From the NCBI GenBank assembly GCA_964474635.1, contig CAYYTT010000006.1, positions 3,496 to 67,495 on the forward strand: a DNA stretch of 64,000 bases, given 5' to 3'. The stretch's first letter is position 1. Each line of letters begins with the position of its first letter. Of the stretch, positions 34,253 to 43,653 are shown one piece after another. Source of the stretch: CAYUYV01 sp964474635. GTDB lineage: Bacteria > Pseudomonadota > Alphaproteobacteria > JAJFIK01. The notes under the pieces are model-generated. The model had not been told where the DNA came from. It searched no databases and saw nothing but the letters and a program-made list of their open reading frames with translations. The translations under genes were made by a program, and so were the position numbers.

Positions 34253-37200
34253 TCAGTCCTCGGCCGCACGCCCTGCGCGATCTTCCCAGGCCTCAAGCTC
34301 GCGCGCCACATAGCCCGGCGGCCGGGTGAAGGGGGCAAGCGCCTGGTAGAACACCGGCACCACGAACAGCGTGAGCAAAGTGGCAAAAGCCACGCCGGAC
34401 ACGATCACGATGCCAATGGTTATACGGCTCGCCGAGCCCGCGCCCGCCGCCACCACGAGCGGCACGGCCCCGAACGCCGTCGACAGGCCCGTCATGACGA
34501 TGGGCCGGAAGCGGGTTTCGGCCGCCCGGCGTACGGCGTCCTTGATGGGCAGGCCCGCATCGCGCAGCTGGTTCGCAAACTCCACCACCAGGATGCCGTT
34601 CTTGGCCGCAAGGCCCACCAGAATGACGATCCCGATCTGGCTGTAGATATTCAAGCTGCTGTCGATCATGAAGAGACCGTAGAGCCCGCCAGCGACCGCC
34701 ACCGGAACCGTCAGCATAATGACGAAGGGGTGGATGAAGCTTTCAACCTGCGCCGCCAGCACCAGGAACACGATCAAAAGCGCCATGCCGAACGTGAAGG
34801 CGAGCGAGGAGCTTGATTGCTTGAACTCGCGGGACTGCCCCTTGTAATCGATCTGCGCGATGTCAGGCAGGGCCTCCCTGGCTGTGTCTTCAAGGAAGAC
34901 CAGGGCCTCGCCCAGGGTCGTGCCCGGGGCCAGACTCGCGCTGATGGTCACGGCGCGCAGCCGGTTGTAACGGTTAAGCTGGGCCGGGTCGGCCACTTCC
35001 GTGAAGGACACGATGTTCGACAGGGGGATCAAGGCGCCGCTGCGGCTGGAGCGCACAAAGATGTTCGTCAGGTCGTCGGGCCGGCGCTGGTCTTCCTCTT
35101 CCCCCTGAATGATGACGTCGTATTCCTCGCCGTCATACTGGTAGCTGGTCACCCGCCGGCCGCCAAGCATGGTCTCCAGCGCGCCGCCGATTTCAGACAC
35201 TGAGACACCAAGATCGGAGGCCCGGTCGATATCAATCCGCACACGCAGTTGGGGCTGCGTCTCGCGCAAATCCGTGTCCACATTCACGAGACCAGGAAAG
35301 CCCGCGATCTCGTCAAGCATGATGTCCCGCCAGGCGGCCAGCTCGCCATAGTTCGATCCTCCGATGACGAACTGAACCTGCTGCCCGCGCGAGCCGCGGC
35401 CAAAGCCCTGGGACATGATGGGGATAATGCGGGCATCGGGAATTTGGGACAGCTTGGCGCGCACTTCGGCCAGGATATCGAGACCATTGCGCTCGCGCAC
35501 GTCCCACAAGGTCATGATGAAAATGCCGATACCGGTGTTGAACTCCTCGCCGCCGCCGAAATTGCCCGGCGTGCGCAGCAGGACGCGCTGGGCCTCGTTC
35601 GCCTCCACATACGGCAACAAGATCGCCTCGATCTTGCGCATGGTGCCCAGCGTGTTGGCAAAACTGCCACCCTCGGGCCCGCGGATCTGAATGAAAAAGG
35701 ACCCCCGGTCCTCCGGCGGCGACAGCTCGCTCGGCACGACACGGAACAAGGCATAGGCCGCGCCAATGATCATCACAAGGAACACGCCCACAGCAGCCGG
35801 GCGCCGCAGCAGGGTTTCAAGCGAGCCGGTATAGGCCCGGGTCAGCCGGCCCATCACCGCGTTCACGGTCCTGGCGACCCCGGCCTGGGTGTCGCCGGGC
35901 ACGAGCAGTTTGGAGCACAGCATGGCCGACAGGGTCAGGGCCACGAAGCTGGAAAACGCCACCGACGCGGCGACGGCCACCGCAAGCTCGCTAAAGAGCC
36001 GGCCGATATTGCCGGTCAGGAAGGCAATGGGCAGGAAGACCGAAATCAACACAAGCGTCGTCGCAATCACCGCGAAGGCCACCTGACGCGCACCCCGGAA
36101 GGCCGCCACGAGACGCGGTTCCCCCATATCAACCCGGCGCTGAACATTTTCGAGCACGACAATGGAATCGTCGACCACAAGGCCAATGGACAGCACGAGC
36201 GCGAGCAAGGTGAGCAGATTGATCGACAGCCCAAAAGCGGCCAGCACCATGAACGTGGCGATCAGGGACACCGGCACCGTTACGGCCGGAATGAGCGCGG
36301 CGCGCGCCGAGCCCAAAAACAGATAGATCACAAGCACCACAAGCCCGATGGCAATGATCAGCGTGCGATAGACCTCGTTGACGGCGGTCTCCACAAAGAC
36401 AGAACTGTCATAGCTGTCGTAGATCTCGGTGCCCTCGGGCAGATTCTCCCGGATCCGGGCGATTTCCGCCTTCGCTCCGCGCGCCACGTCAAGCGTGTTG
36501 GCCGTGGACTGGCGCACAATGCCCAGCCCCACCATGGGCTCGCCGTTCCCCTGGAAATCGCTGCGGGCCTCCTCGGCGCCGCGCTCCACCCGGGCCACGT
36601 CGCGCAGGCGGATCAGATAGCCGTCTTCACCTTCCGAAAGCACCAGATTGGCGAATTGGTCCGGCGAGGTGAAGGCGCGGTCGACCCGCACCGTGAACTG
36701 ACGATCCGCGCTTTCGATCCGGCCGGCCGGCAGTTCCACATTCTCCGCGCGTAGGGCCGATTCCACATCGGCCACGGTCAGGTTGCGGGCGGCGAGACGC
36801 GCCCGGTCGATCCAGATGCGCATGGCATAACGCTGCGCGCCGCCGACCTGCACCCGGGCCACGCCCTGCACCACGGACAGGCGGTCCACGATGAAGCGCT
36901 CGGCAAAATCGGTCAGTTCCAACCGGTTCATGGTCTGGGAGGCCAGGTTGAACCACATGATGGGCTGGGCGTCGGAGTCCACCTTCGCGACTTCCGGCGG
37001 ATCGGCTTCCTCCGGCAATTCATCGATCACCCGGGCGATGGCGCTGCGCACATCATTGGCGGCATTGTCAATGTTCCGTGCCAGGCTGAAGGTGATCGTG
37101 ATCGTGGACAGGCCATCTCTGCTGACGGACTGGATCTCTTCGATGCCTTCGATGCCACTGATCCGGTCTTCGATCGCCTGGGTGATCCGTGTGTCGACAA

Positions 37201-37372
37201 TATCGGCGGCGGCGCCGCGATACGTCGTACTGATGCCGACAATTGGCGGGTCGATGTCCGGCAACTCGCGCAAGGGCAGCGTCTGGAAAGACAGAACGCC
37301 AAGGGCGACGAGCAAAATGCTGCACACGGTGGCGAAAACCGGCCGCTTGACCGAAACATCAGACAGAACCAT
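34253..37372 (-). CDS. RND-family multidrug efflux transporter, inner-membrane subunit
   Basis: 1039 residues, the full RND length. It starts VLSDVSVKRPVFATVCSILL, with the two large periplasmic loops and the TM4 aspartates in SIGLVVDDSIVVLENV that carry protons. Near the C-terminus NGILVVEFANQLRDAG is typical of the AcrB/MexF/MdtC group. It exports substrates by proton antiport. It follows its membrane-fusion protein gene after a 110-base gap that holds a 16-bp tandem repeat. No TolC-type gene is adjacent, so the outer-membrane channel is encoded elsewhere. Confidence 0.95.
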   Translation of the reverse strand: MVLSDVSVKRPVFATVCSILLVALGVLSFQTLPLRELPDIDPPIVGISTTYRGAAADIVDTRITQAIEDRISGIEGIEEIQSVSRDGLSTITITFSLARNIDNAANDVRSAIARVIDELPEEADPPEVAKVDSDAQPIMWFNLASQTMNRLELTDFAERFIVDRLSVVQGVARVQVGGAQRYAMRIWIDRARLAARNLTVADVESALRAENVELPAGRIESADRQFTVRVDRAFTSPDQFANLVLSEGEDGYLIRLRDVARVERGAEEARSDFQGNGEPMVGLGIVRQSTANTLDVARGAKAEIARIRENLPEGTEIYDSYDSSVFVETAVNEVYRTLIIAIGLVVLVIYLFLGSARAALIPAVTVPVSLIATFMVLAAFGLSINLLTLLALVLSIGLVVDDSIVVLENVQRRVDMGEPRLVAAFRGARQVAFAVIATTLVLISVFLPIAFLTGNIGRLFSELAVAVAASVAFSSFVALTLSAMLCSKLLVPGDTQAGVARTVNAVMGRLTRAYTGSLETLLRRPAAVGVFLVMIIGAAYALFRVVPSELSPPEDRGSFFIQIRGPEGGSFANTLGTMRKIEAILLPYVEANEAQRVLLRTPGNFGGGEEFNTGIGIFIMTLWDVRERNGLDILAEVRAKLSQIPDARIIPIMSQGFGRGSRGQQVQFVIGGSNYGELAAWRDIMLDEIAGFPGLVNVDTDLRETQPQLRVRIDIDRASDLGVSVSEIGGALETMLGGRRVTSYQYDGEEYDVIIQGEEEDQRRPDDLTNIFVRSSRSGALIPLSNIVSFTEVADPAQLNRYNRLRAVTISASLAPGTTLGEALVFLEDTAREALPDIAQIDYKGQSREFKQSSSSLAFTFGMALLIVFLVLAAQVESFIHPFVIMLTVPVAVAGGLYGLFMIDSSLNIYSQIGIVILVGLAAKNGILVVEFANQLRDAGLPIKDAVRRAAETRFRPIVMTGLSTAFGAVPLVVAAGAGSASRITIGIVIVSGVAFATLLTLFVVPVFYQALAPFTRPPGYVARELEAWEDRAGRAAED

Positions 37373-37415
37373 GACGGCTCCCCTCTCCCAAAAAACGTGG
37401 CACCCGGCGCTTACC

Positions 37416-37479
37416 GGATACGTGCCTTATCGGACCGGCACCTTGTCGTACCAGTGCCTTGCCGGACCAGTGCCTTACC
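37416..37479. repeat. 16-bp tandem repeat, 4 units
   Basis: Four imperfect units at 37416, 37432, 37448 and 37464 with consensus GGACCAGTGCCTTGCC. The block ends 3 bases short of the membrane-fusion protein stop codon and lies between that gene and the RND gene. Confidence 0.8.
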
Positions 37480-37482
37480 GGA

Positions 37483-38619
37483 TCAGCGGCTGGCGGCGGC
37501 CGGGCTCGAGGCGCCCGCAACGGCGCCGGCACTGTTTGCTTCGCCGGTTTCGTTTGCGTCAGACGTCTGCACCACCACGGCGCCGCCGGCGCGGACCCGA
37601 CTGGTGCCGGCCACCACAATTTCATCGCCGGGTTCAAGCCCTGAGAGCACTTCCACCGTACCCACCCGGCGCGTGCCGGTTTCGATCTGGACCCGCTCCA
37701 CGCGTTCGCCGTCGACAAGTTTGAAGACAAACACGCGCGTATCGAGGGGCACGATGGCCGTCTCGGGCACCATCAGGGAACGGCGCCGGTTCTTGATGAT
37801 CTCCACCCGCAGCAACATGCCCGGGCGCAGGCGCAGATCGTCATTTGGAATCAGGGCACGGACGATCACCGCCCGGGTCTCCGGATCGATCCGTGTATCC
37901 ACCGCGGTGATTTGGCCCTCGAAGGCCTCCCCGTCATAGGCGTCGCTTTTTGCCTGGATGGTCAGGCCCTGGCGCACGGCCGTGAAAAACGTCTCGGGCA
38001 CGGAAAAATCGAGCTTGATCGGATTGATATCATCGAGCGTGGTGATCACGGTGCCAGGCTCAACGAGGGTTCCCGGGCTCACGGAGCGCAGGCCGAGTTG
38101 ACCATCGAAGGGCGCGCGCACCAGACGATCGGCGAGCCGTGCCTCGATGGCCCGCACCCGGGCGCGGGCGGAATTGCGGTTGGCGATGGCGGTGTCGAGC
38201 CCGGCGCGGGTGCCAAAGCCCCGATTGACCCCGTCCTGGGCGCGTTCGAACTGCTGTTCGGCCTCCAGGAGGGAGGCGCGGGCCTCTTCAAGTTCGGCGG
38301 CCTCTTGCGTGTCGGTGAGTTCAACGAGAATATCGCCGGCCTCGACGACCTGGCCGTCCTCGAATGTGGTCCTGCGGACGGTCTCGGTCACCTGGGCGGT
38401 GATGGTCACGGACTCATTGGCCCGGGCCGTGCCCAGTGCCTCAATGCGGTCAAAAAACTCGCCCTCGACCACCTTTGCGGTGCGCACCGGCACGGGACCC
38501 TGGCGGCGCGCGGCGCCCGTGCTCGTCTCCTCAAGGAACCGCAAGGCCGCCAGACCGCCGGCAACGGCCAACACCGCAAGAACGACCAAGAGGAAGAGGT
38601 TGCGGTTGGGCTGGGCCAT
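37483..38619 (-). CDS. RND efflux membrane-fusion protein (HlyD family)
   Basis: 378 residues from ATG 38619, behind AAGGATC. An N-terminal hydrophobic segment (LFLLVVLAVLAVAGGLAAL) serves as anchor or signal. The lipoyl half-motifs (ESVTITAQVTETVRRTTFED; LVRAPFDGQLGLRSVSPGT) flank a helical hairpin rich in Glu/Ala. The beta-barrel and membrane-proximal domains follow. It bridges the RND pump to an outer-membrane channel in the periplasm. First gene of the pump operon. Confidence 0.93.
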   Translation of the reverse strand: MAQPNRNLFLLVVLAVLAVAGGLAALRFLEETSTGAARRQGPVPVRTAKVVEGEFFDRIEALGTARANESVTITAQVTETVRRTTFEDGQVVEAGDILVELTDTQEAAELEEARASLLEAEQQFERAQDGVNRGFGTRAGLDTAIANRNSARARVRAIEARLADRLVRAPFDGQLGLRSVSPGTLVEPGTVITTLDDINPIKLDFSVPETFFTAVRQGLTIQAKSDAYDGEAFEGQITAVDTRIDPETRAVIVRALIPNDDLRLRPGMLLRVEIIKNRRRSLMVPETAIVPLDTRVFVFKLVDGERVERVQIETGTRRVGTVEVLSGLEPGDEIVVAGTSRVRAGGAVVVQTSDANETGEANSAGAVAGASSPAAASR

Positions 38620-39078
38620 CGGAGATCCTTTCACAGCGCGCCTGCCGGCACCCATCGCGCCGGATATTTGGGGTAGAGTGTTGTCGAGAGTGGACACGGG
38701 CCAACTAAACCGGACTTCCAGGTGGATGGAAGCGCCATCTGTCCTCAACACATAGTGTCGCGGATCGCCGCGCCCACGCAATGTTTCCGCCCCGGCGCCC
38801 CTTGGAGTGTTGGCCGATCTTGGGAGTGTTGGCCGATCTTGGGAGTGTTGGCCGATCTGGGGAGTGTTGACCGATCTGGGGAGTGTTGACCGATCTGGCC
38901 GTGGCGCGTTTTCGTTGTCCGTAGGTAAATGCGTTTACTCTATCGCCTTTAAGTGGGGAACGATTACCTCTGCGTGAGACAAGGTGCATCAGCAGGCATC
39001 TTTGTCCTCAAACCGTTGGACGCCCTGGTGCAGCGATCCAATACCGAGCGCCTGCCGCCCGATGATAAAGGAAGCTGA
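38620..39078. promoter_or_regulatory. Divergent control region between efflux operon and phytochrome gene
   Basis: 459 bases holding promoters for both directions. Contents: five 19-bp direct repeats (38804-38898), a degenerate related copy near 38674-38690 (AGAGTGTTGTCGAGAG), and a small palindrome GTAAA-TGCG-TTTAC at 38925-38938. The phytochrome start has AAAGGAAGC ahead of it. No regulator gene for the pump is adjacent. Confidence 0.5.
38804..38898. repeat. 19-bp tandem repeat (iteron-like), 5 units
   Basis: Units begin at 38804, 38823, 38842, 38861 and 38880. Units 1-3 contain GGAGTGTTGGCCGATCT and units 4-5 GGAGTGTTGACCGATCT, so the array has two sub-types. The units are direct, with no spacers. 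A regulator-binding array is possible because the region controls two divergent transcripts; simple slippage expansion is the alternative. Confidence 0.85.
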
Positions 39079-41388
39079 ATGTCGTCCGCTCCCCTGTCCT
39101 TTGCGACCTGCGACCGCGAACCCATCCACTTGATTGGGGGTGTGCAGCCCCATGGCGCGCTGATCGCCTATGACGGCTTGAGTGAACAGATCACCCATGC
39201 CAGTGCGAATTGCGCCGCCATTCTCGGCCACGGCGCGTCCGACCTGATCGGCAAACCGATTGAAACCCTGCTGGGAAAGCGTCAAATCGAGGCGTTCGCG
39301 AACCTCATTCTCGATCCCATGGAACCGGACGTGTTTCGGCCCTTCCCGTGCGACGTGATTCAATCTCGCGGAAAGCCCCGGAAGTTCCATTCAATTGCCC
39401 ATGAAAGCCGTGGGCGGACCCTTGTCGAATTCTTCAAAATGGAGGGCGAGGACGACGGTGCCGTGGTGCGCACGCGCCGGCGCCATGACGTCATCGACAG
39501 CATCCGAGACCAGACGACCCTTGCGGACCTGTGCAACGCGGTCACCCACTCACTCAGATCGCTCACCGGTTTTGATCGGGTGATGATTTACAAGTTCGAT
39601 CAGGATCAGCATGGGGAAGTTATCGCCGAGGCTACGGATCTTGAGGACCGCTTTTTGCATCTCCACTATCCGGCAAGCGACATCCCGGCCCAGGCCCGCG
39701 CGGCGTATTTGAAAAATCTCAGCCGGTCCATTTCGAATGTGGATGCCGAGCCTGTGCCCATCGAGCCGCTCTGCGATGCCGAGAGCACGGCCCCCCTCGA
39801 TCTAACCTTCGCAAAACTGCGCGCGGTGTCGCCCATCCACCTCGAATATCTGCGGAATATGGGCGTGGCCGCCAGCATGTCGGTGTCCATTCTCGTTGAT
39901 AATGCGCTCTGGGGTCTGATTGCCTGCCACCATTCGACCCCCCTCTACATTCCCTCCGACGTGCTCATGTTTAGCGAGATCGTGGGCAAGATGCTCGGCG
40001 CGCAAATCGAGCAGATCGCAATCAAGGATCGGCTGCAACGCCTGATCTCCATGCAGACGATCATCGATGACGTGAGCGGCCTGTCCGAACAATCCTCGCT
40101 CCATGAACGCATGGTGCAACAAAGCGAAGCCATCTGCGCGCTGCTGAATGCCGATGGGCTGGTCGGCAGCCTGGGCAACACCCGGATCGCCCACAACGCG
40201 CCGGAGGACATCTGTGTCAATGTGGGCGCCTTCGAGCGCCATGACCACAAACATGCCATAGCCCTCGACCATCTGGACGAGGAGGTTGTGCGTCCTGAGG
40301 ATGCGCAGGAGCGGTGCCACGGCGGCATCTATCTTCCCTTCAACAGTGATCCGTTTGCGCCCCATACGAACACAACACCGGACCATGTCTTTATTTTCCG
40401 GGATGCCCAGGACGCTGTCATCCGGTGGGCAGGACGGCCAGATGCCAAACAGGTTGTCACGAAGGCCGACGGCAGTCAGCGTCTCGGGCCCCGCAATTCC
40501 TTTGCGGAATGGCGGGAAAGCATCCATGGGCGCTGCCGGTCATTCACCCGGGACGATGTCAACCTGGCCGAATCTCTGCGGGTGGCCTTGGCCACGACGC
40601 GAACCCAGGAACGCGAATATGAATCGAAACGCGCCATGGAGGTCGTTGCCAACCAGCGTGATCGCCTGCGCCAGCAGTTGGAGAGCGGCGCGCGCCTCAT
40701 GTCCATGGCGGAAATGGCCAGTTCAATCAGCCATGAGCTCAATCAACCACTGACGGCCCTCATCAACTACGCCGAAACCTGCCGGCTGGTTCTGGAAACG
40801 GCGAATACAGAGGATTTCCGCGAAACGGCACTCAGCCTCGCCGGAGACATCAGCGAACAGGCCAACCGCGCGGGCGAGATGGTCCACCGTTTGCGCGCGC
40901 TGGTGAAACGGCGCCCCTCCGATTATGTGCCGCTTGATCTGGTTGGCCTGCTGAGAGAACACGTGTTGCTGTCCGTCCCCTTGAAACGCATGGACAATAT
41001 TGCCGTGTCCTGGTCCATCCCGGACGCGTTGCCGACCGTAAAGGGCGATAAACTGCAACTCTCTCAGGTGATCTTCAATTTGGTGCGCAACGCCTGCGAA
41101 GCGATGGCGGAGGTTGACGATCAGCGGCTCGGCATCTCAATAACGATTGACGAGCCAGACGCGGTGGCCATCACCATCGAGGACAATGGAACCGGGTTTC
41201 CCGACAGCTATATGGAAAACTCGTTTCAGCCGTTCCACACAACGAAACAAGAAGGTATGGGTCTTGGCCTCACGGTGAGCCGCTCCATTGTGGAGGCCCA
41301 TGGCGGAACGCTGTTCGTCAAACAGTCTCGTCAGCCCACGCGCATTTGCTTCACGCTTCCAAGCTGCAAGGTCAAGAAAAGCAAATGA
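39079..41388 (+). CDS. Bacteriophytochrome sensor histidine kinase
   Basis: 769 residues: PAS (about 10-110), GAF (140-310), PHY (320-510), HisKA and HATPase. The biliverdin-binding Cys11 is in ATCDREPIHLIGGVQPHG. GAF motifs include HYPASDIPAQAR and VSPIHLEYLRNMGVAASMS. The PHY tongue shows LGPRNSFAEW. The kinase H-box is SSISHELNQPL with His552, the N-box NLVRNACEAM, and the G-box GMGLGLTVSRS. This kinase type resembles FixL. It senses red/far-red light through biliverdin and phosphorylates the receiver encoded next, whose start overlaps by ATGA. No heme oxygenase gene is in the window. Confidence 0.94.
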   Translation: MSSAPLSFATCDREPIHLIGGVQPHGALIAYDGLSEQITHASANCAAILGHGASDLIGKPIETLLGKRQIEAFANLILDPMEPDVFRPFPCDVIQSRGKPRKFHSIAHESRGRTLVEFFKMEGEDDGAVVRTRRRHDVIDSIRDQTTLADLCNAVTHSLRSLTGFDRVMIYKFDQDQHGEVIAEATDLEDRFLHLHYPASDIPAQARAAYLKNLSRSISNVDAEPVPIEPLCDAESTAPLDLTFAKLRAVSPIHLEYLRNMGVAASMSVSILVDNALWGLIACHHSTPLYIPSDVLMFSEIVGKMLGAQIEQIAIKDRLQRLISMQTIIDDVSGLSEQSSLHERMVQQSEAICALLNADGLVGSLGNTRIAHNAPEDICVNVGAFERHDHKHAIALDHLDEEVVRPEDAQERCHGGIYLPFNSDPFAPHTNTTPDHVFIFRDAQDAVIRWAGRPDAKQVVTKADGSQRLGPRNSFAEWRESIHGRCRSFTRDDVNLAESLRVALATTRTQEREYESKRAMEVVANQRDRLRQQLESGARLMSMAEMASSISHELNQPLTALINYAETCRLVLETANTEDFRETALSLAGDISEQANRAGEMVHRLRALVKRRPSDYVPLDLVGLLREHVLLSVPLKRMDNIAVSWSIPDALPTVKGDKLQLSQVIFNLVRNACEAMAEVDDQRLGISITIDEPDAVAITIEDNGTGFPDSYMENSFQPFHTTKQEGMGLGLTVSRSIVEAHGGTLFVKQSRQPTRICFTLPSCKVKKSK

Positions 41389-41765
41389 AGATCAGTTTTC
41401 CCATCGCCATCGTCGACGACGATGATGCGGTGCGTCAGTCGCTCGAAACGATGCTTCGTGCCTTTGGCAATACGGTCACATCGTATCGTTCAGGCCCTGC
41501 CTTTCTGTCAAAGCAGATGGGACAAGACCTGATATGTGTCATGCTCGACCTGCGCATGCCGGGCATGAGTGGCCACGGTGTTTTGGAGTGCATCCGCCGA
41601 TTTGACCGTCCGGTTCCAGTCATCGTCATGACCGCCCACGGATCGAAGGAATCCCATAGCACCATTCTAAATGACAGCATCGTGGATCTTCTCGAAAAAC
41701 CGTTTGGACCCACCCGCCTGTTCGAAGCGCTCCGAAAGGCGGATATGCTGCTGCGCCTGTCTTGA
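41385..41765 (+). CDS. Single-domain response regulator
   Basis: 126 residues, one FixJ-like receiver domain with no output domain. The acidic pocket is IVDDDDAV, the phospho-acceptor Asp is in VMLDLRMPGMSG, the Thr in VIVMTAHG and the Lys in LEKPFG. Because its start overlaps the phytochrome kinase stop, it is the direct partner. With no DNA-binding part it must act by protein contact or pass the phosphate on. Confidence 0.92.
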   Translation: MKISFPIAIVDDDDAVRQSLETMLRAFGNTVTSYRSGPAFLSKQMGQDLICVMLDLRMPGMSGHGVLECIRRFDRPVPVIVMTAHGSKESHSTILNDSIVDLLEKPFGPTRLFEALRKADMLLRLS

Positions 41766-41824
41766 GACGGAGAAAAAAAGCGGCGACTTGTACCAGCGGC
41801 GCCCAAGGCCGCAACCGCGGCCCA

Positions 41825-41852
41825 GCGCCACTGCGCCCCCCCCCAGTGGCGC
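41825..41852. terminator. Hairpin between convergent genes
   Basis: Perfect 9-bp stem GCGCCACTG / CAGTGGCGC with a 10-base C-rich loop, placed between the stops of the response regulator and the TetR gene. It lacks a clear T-run but could serve both directions. Confidence 0.5.
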
Positions 41853-41907
41853 GTGAGCGCAAAAAATACACCGCGCTCAGTTTGCCCCGGATGTCTCGCC
41901 CGCTGAT

Positions 41908-42621
41908 TTAGCGCACGGTCAGGGCACGGATGACAAATTGGGACAGGGTCTTGCCCATGCGGCGGCGCCCCTCATCATCGCGGGCGATGGCCTTTGAGGT
42001 CTGGTGCATCATCCCCATGATAGCAAAACCCACCACTTCCCAATCATAGTCCGTCCACACCTTTCCCGTGTCGGCAAAGGAGGCCAGATCCTCCGCCCAG
42101 AACCGGGCCCAGCGCGCCATGAGCATGTCGGACTGGTCGGTGGTCCGGTCGATGATCCCCGGATCGCTGAGCGCGGCGGCGAGCACGCCGGGGTTGGCAC
42201 GATTGTAGTCGATCACCGTCTCGATCACGGTGGTGACCCGGTCCTCAAGGCGCTCCTGTCCCTGGAGGCGGGCCTTGATCATCGTGTCCACTTCACCGCT
42301 GGCCTCGTCTACAAAGGCGAAGAAGCAGGCCCGTTTATCCGGGAAGTGCAGATAAAACGTTCCGTGTCCCAATTGAGCGGCCTTAGCCACATCCTGGGGC
42401 CGGGTGTTGTGATAGCCCCGATCGACAAAAAGGTCGCGCGCGGCCGCGAGCAGGCGCTGCCGGCTGTCCTGGCGCCGCTTGGCAGAGCGCGCGCCCCTGC
42501 CCGAACCCAGGCTTGAGCCCTGCGCCTCGCCATCGGCCGCATCGGCGGCCGCATCGGCTGGTCCGGATGCGGCCCCTTCGCAGCGGTCGCACCCGGTCTG
42601 GGACGGGGGTTTTTGTGTCAT
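41908..42621 (-). CDS. TetR-family transcriptional regulator
   Basis: 237 residues. A long disordered Ala/Asp/Gly-rich N-terminus (about 45 residues) precedes the helix-turn-helix RQRLLAAARDLFVDRGYHNT and AKAAQLGHGTFYLHFPDK. The C-terminal ligand-binding domain is helical. It is 68 bases downstream of the class II aldolase gene on the same strand and may control that gene. The ligand is unknown. Confidence 0.9.
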   Translation of the reverse strand: MTQKPPSQTGCDRCEGAASGPADAAADAADGEAQGSSLGSGRGARSAKRRQDSRQRLLAAARDLFVDRGYHNTRPQDVAKAAQLGHGTFYLHFPDKRACFFAFVDEASGEVDTMIKARLQGQERLEDRVTTVIETVIDYNRANPGVLAAALSDPGIIDRTTDQSDMLMARWARFWAEDLASFADTGKVWTDYDWEVVGFAIMGMMHQTSKAIARDDEGRRRMGKTLSQFVIRALTVR

Positions 42622-42689
42622 GGCTTAGGGTCTCGCCCGGCGCCGGCCGTCGCTTGGGGACGGTGCAGTGGACGGACCAACCGGCTGCC

Positions 42690-43472
42690 TCACGTCCGGA
42701 AGCCGGGATCCACGCGATCCAGCTTGCGCATCAGGGCCGGCCAGGCCAGATCGCCGGCAGGGCCCGTGAACAGCGGCGTGGATTGGGACGCGGTGCGCTC
42801 GGGCACACCGTCACCGGGGTGAACCCAGGCGTGCCCGCCCGCAAGGGCCCTCACCTGCATGGAACAGGCCCGTTCCAGATAATACATGGCCATAAAGGCA
42901 TCGGCGCAGGACCGCCCCACCGCAAGCGTGCCGTGATTGCGCAGGATCATCACGGGGTTGTCGCCCAAATCGCGGGCCAGGCGCTCCTGTTCATCAAGAT
43001 CGAGCGCAACGCCTTCATAATCGTGGTAGCCCACCCGCCCGAAAAGGGACATGGCGTGCTGGGACATCGGCAGCAGACCGTGCTGCTGCGCGGAGACCGC
43101 CACCCCATCATCCGTGTGGGTATGGATCACGCAGCCCACATCGGGTCGGGCGGCGTGGATGGCGCTGTGGATTACGAAACCAGCCCGGTTCACCGAATAA
43201 TTGGTCGGCTCCACCACGGCACCGTCATGGTCCACCTTCACCAGGGACGAGGCCGTGATTTCATCGAAGGTCATGCCATAGGGATTGATGAAAAAATGCT
43301 GGTCCGCCCCCGGCACACGGGCTGAGATATGGGTGAAAATCATGTCGTCCCAGCCATGGAGCGCGATCAGGCGGTACGTCGCGGCGAGATCCACCCGCAT
43401 GGCCCACTCTTCCGGCGGCACAGTCTCCGGACGATGGGTGTTCTGGGCAAAGGATGTGGGGGCTGTCGCCAT
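42690..43472 (-). CDS. Class II aldolase/adducin family protein
   Basis: 260 residues. The zinc site reads CVIHTHTDDG and, later, RNHGTLAVG; the FTHISARVPG segment near residue 45 binds phosphate or substrate in this family. Typical reactions are cleavage of sugar phosphates such as fuculose-1-phosphate, although many members have unassigned function. GGAGAG precedes ATG 43472. The TetR gene follows. The acidic catalytic residue expected after the zinc site is not clearly identified. Confidence 0.87.
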   Translation of the reverse strand: MATAPTSFAQNTHRPETVPPEEWAMRVDLAATYRLIALHGWDDMIFTHISARVPGADQHFFINPYGMTFDEITASSLVKVDHDGAVVEPTNYSVNRAGFVIHSAIHAARPDVGCVIHTHTDDGVAVSAQQHGLLPMSQHAMSLFGRVGYHDYEGVALDLDEQERLARDLGDNPVMILRNHGTLAVGRSCADAFMAMYYLERACSMQVRALAGGHAWVHPGDGVPERTASQSTPLFTGPAGDLAWPALMRKLDRVDPGFRT

Positions 43473-43653
43473 GGCGGTCTCTCTCCGGATTTTTATGGGT
43501 TCTTGGCAGTCTCGGCCGTGCCGCGCATCCGCTGGCGCCGCCGCCCACGAAGGTGCCGCGCCGCGCTTTCGATGGGCATTGTGCCGCAGTCCGACAGAGT
43601 GCGCAGAGCATCAAACGCTGTCAAATGGCCGGATCTGGAGCGTGGCCAGGCGA

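Noticed and set aside
35249..36754. 500-codon open frame opposite the RND transporter
   Set aside because: Composition is biased to His, Arg and Gln and it lies wholly antisense to an intact 1039-residue RND protein.
38804..38898. CRISPR array
   Set aside because: The 19-bp units are directly adjacent with no spacers and no cas gene is present.
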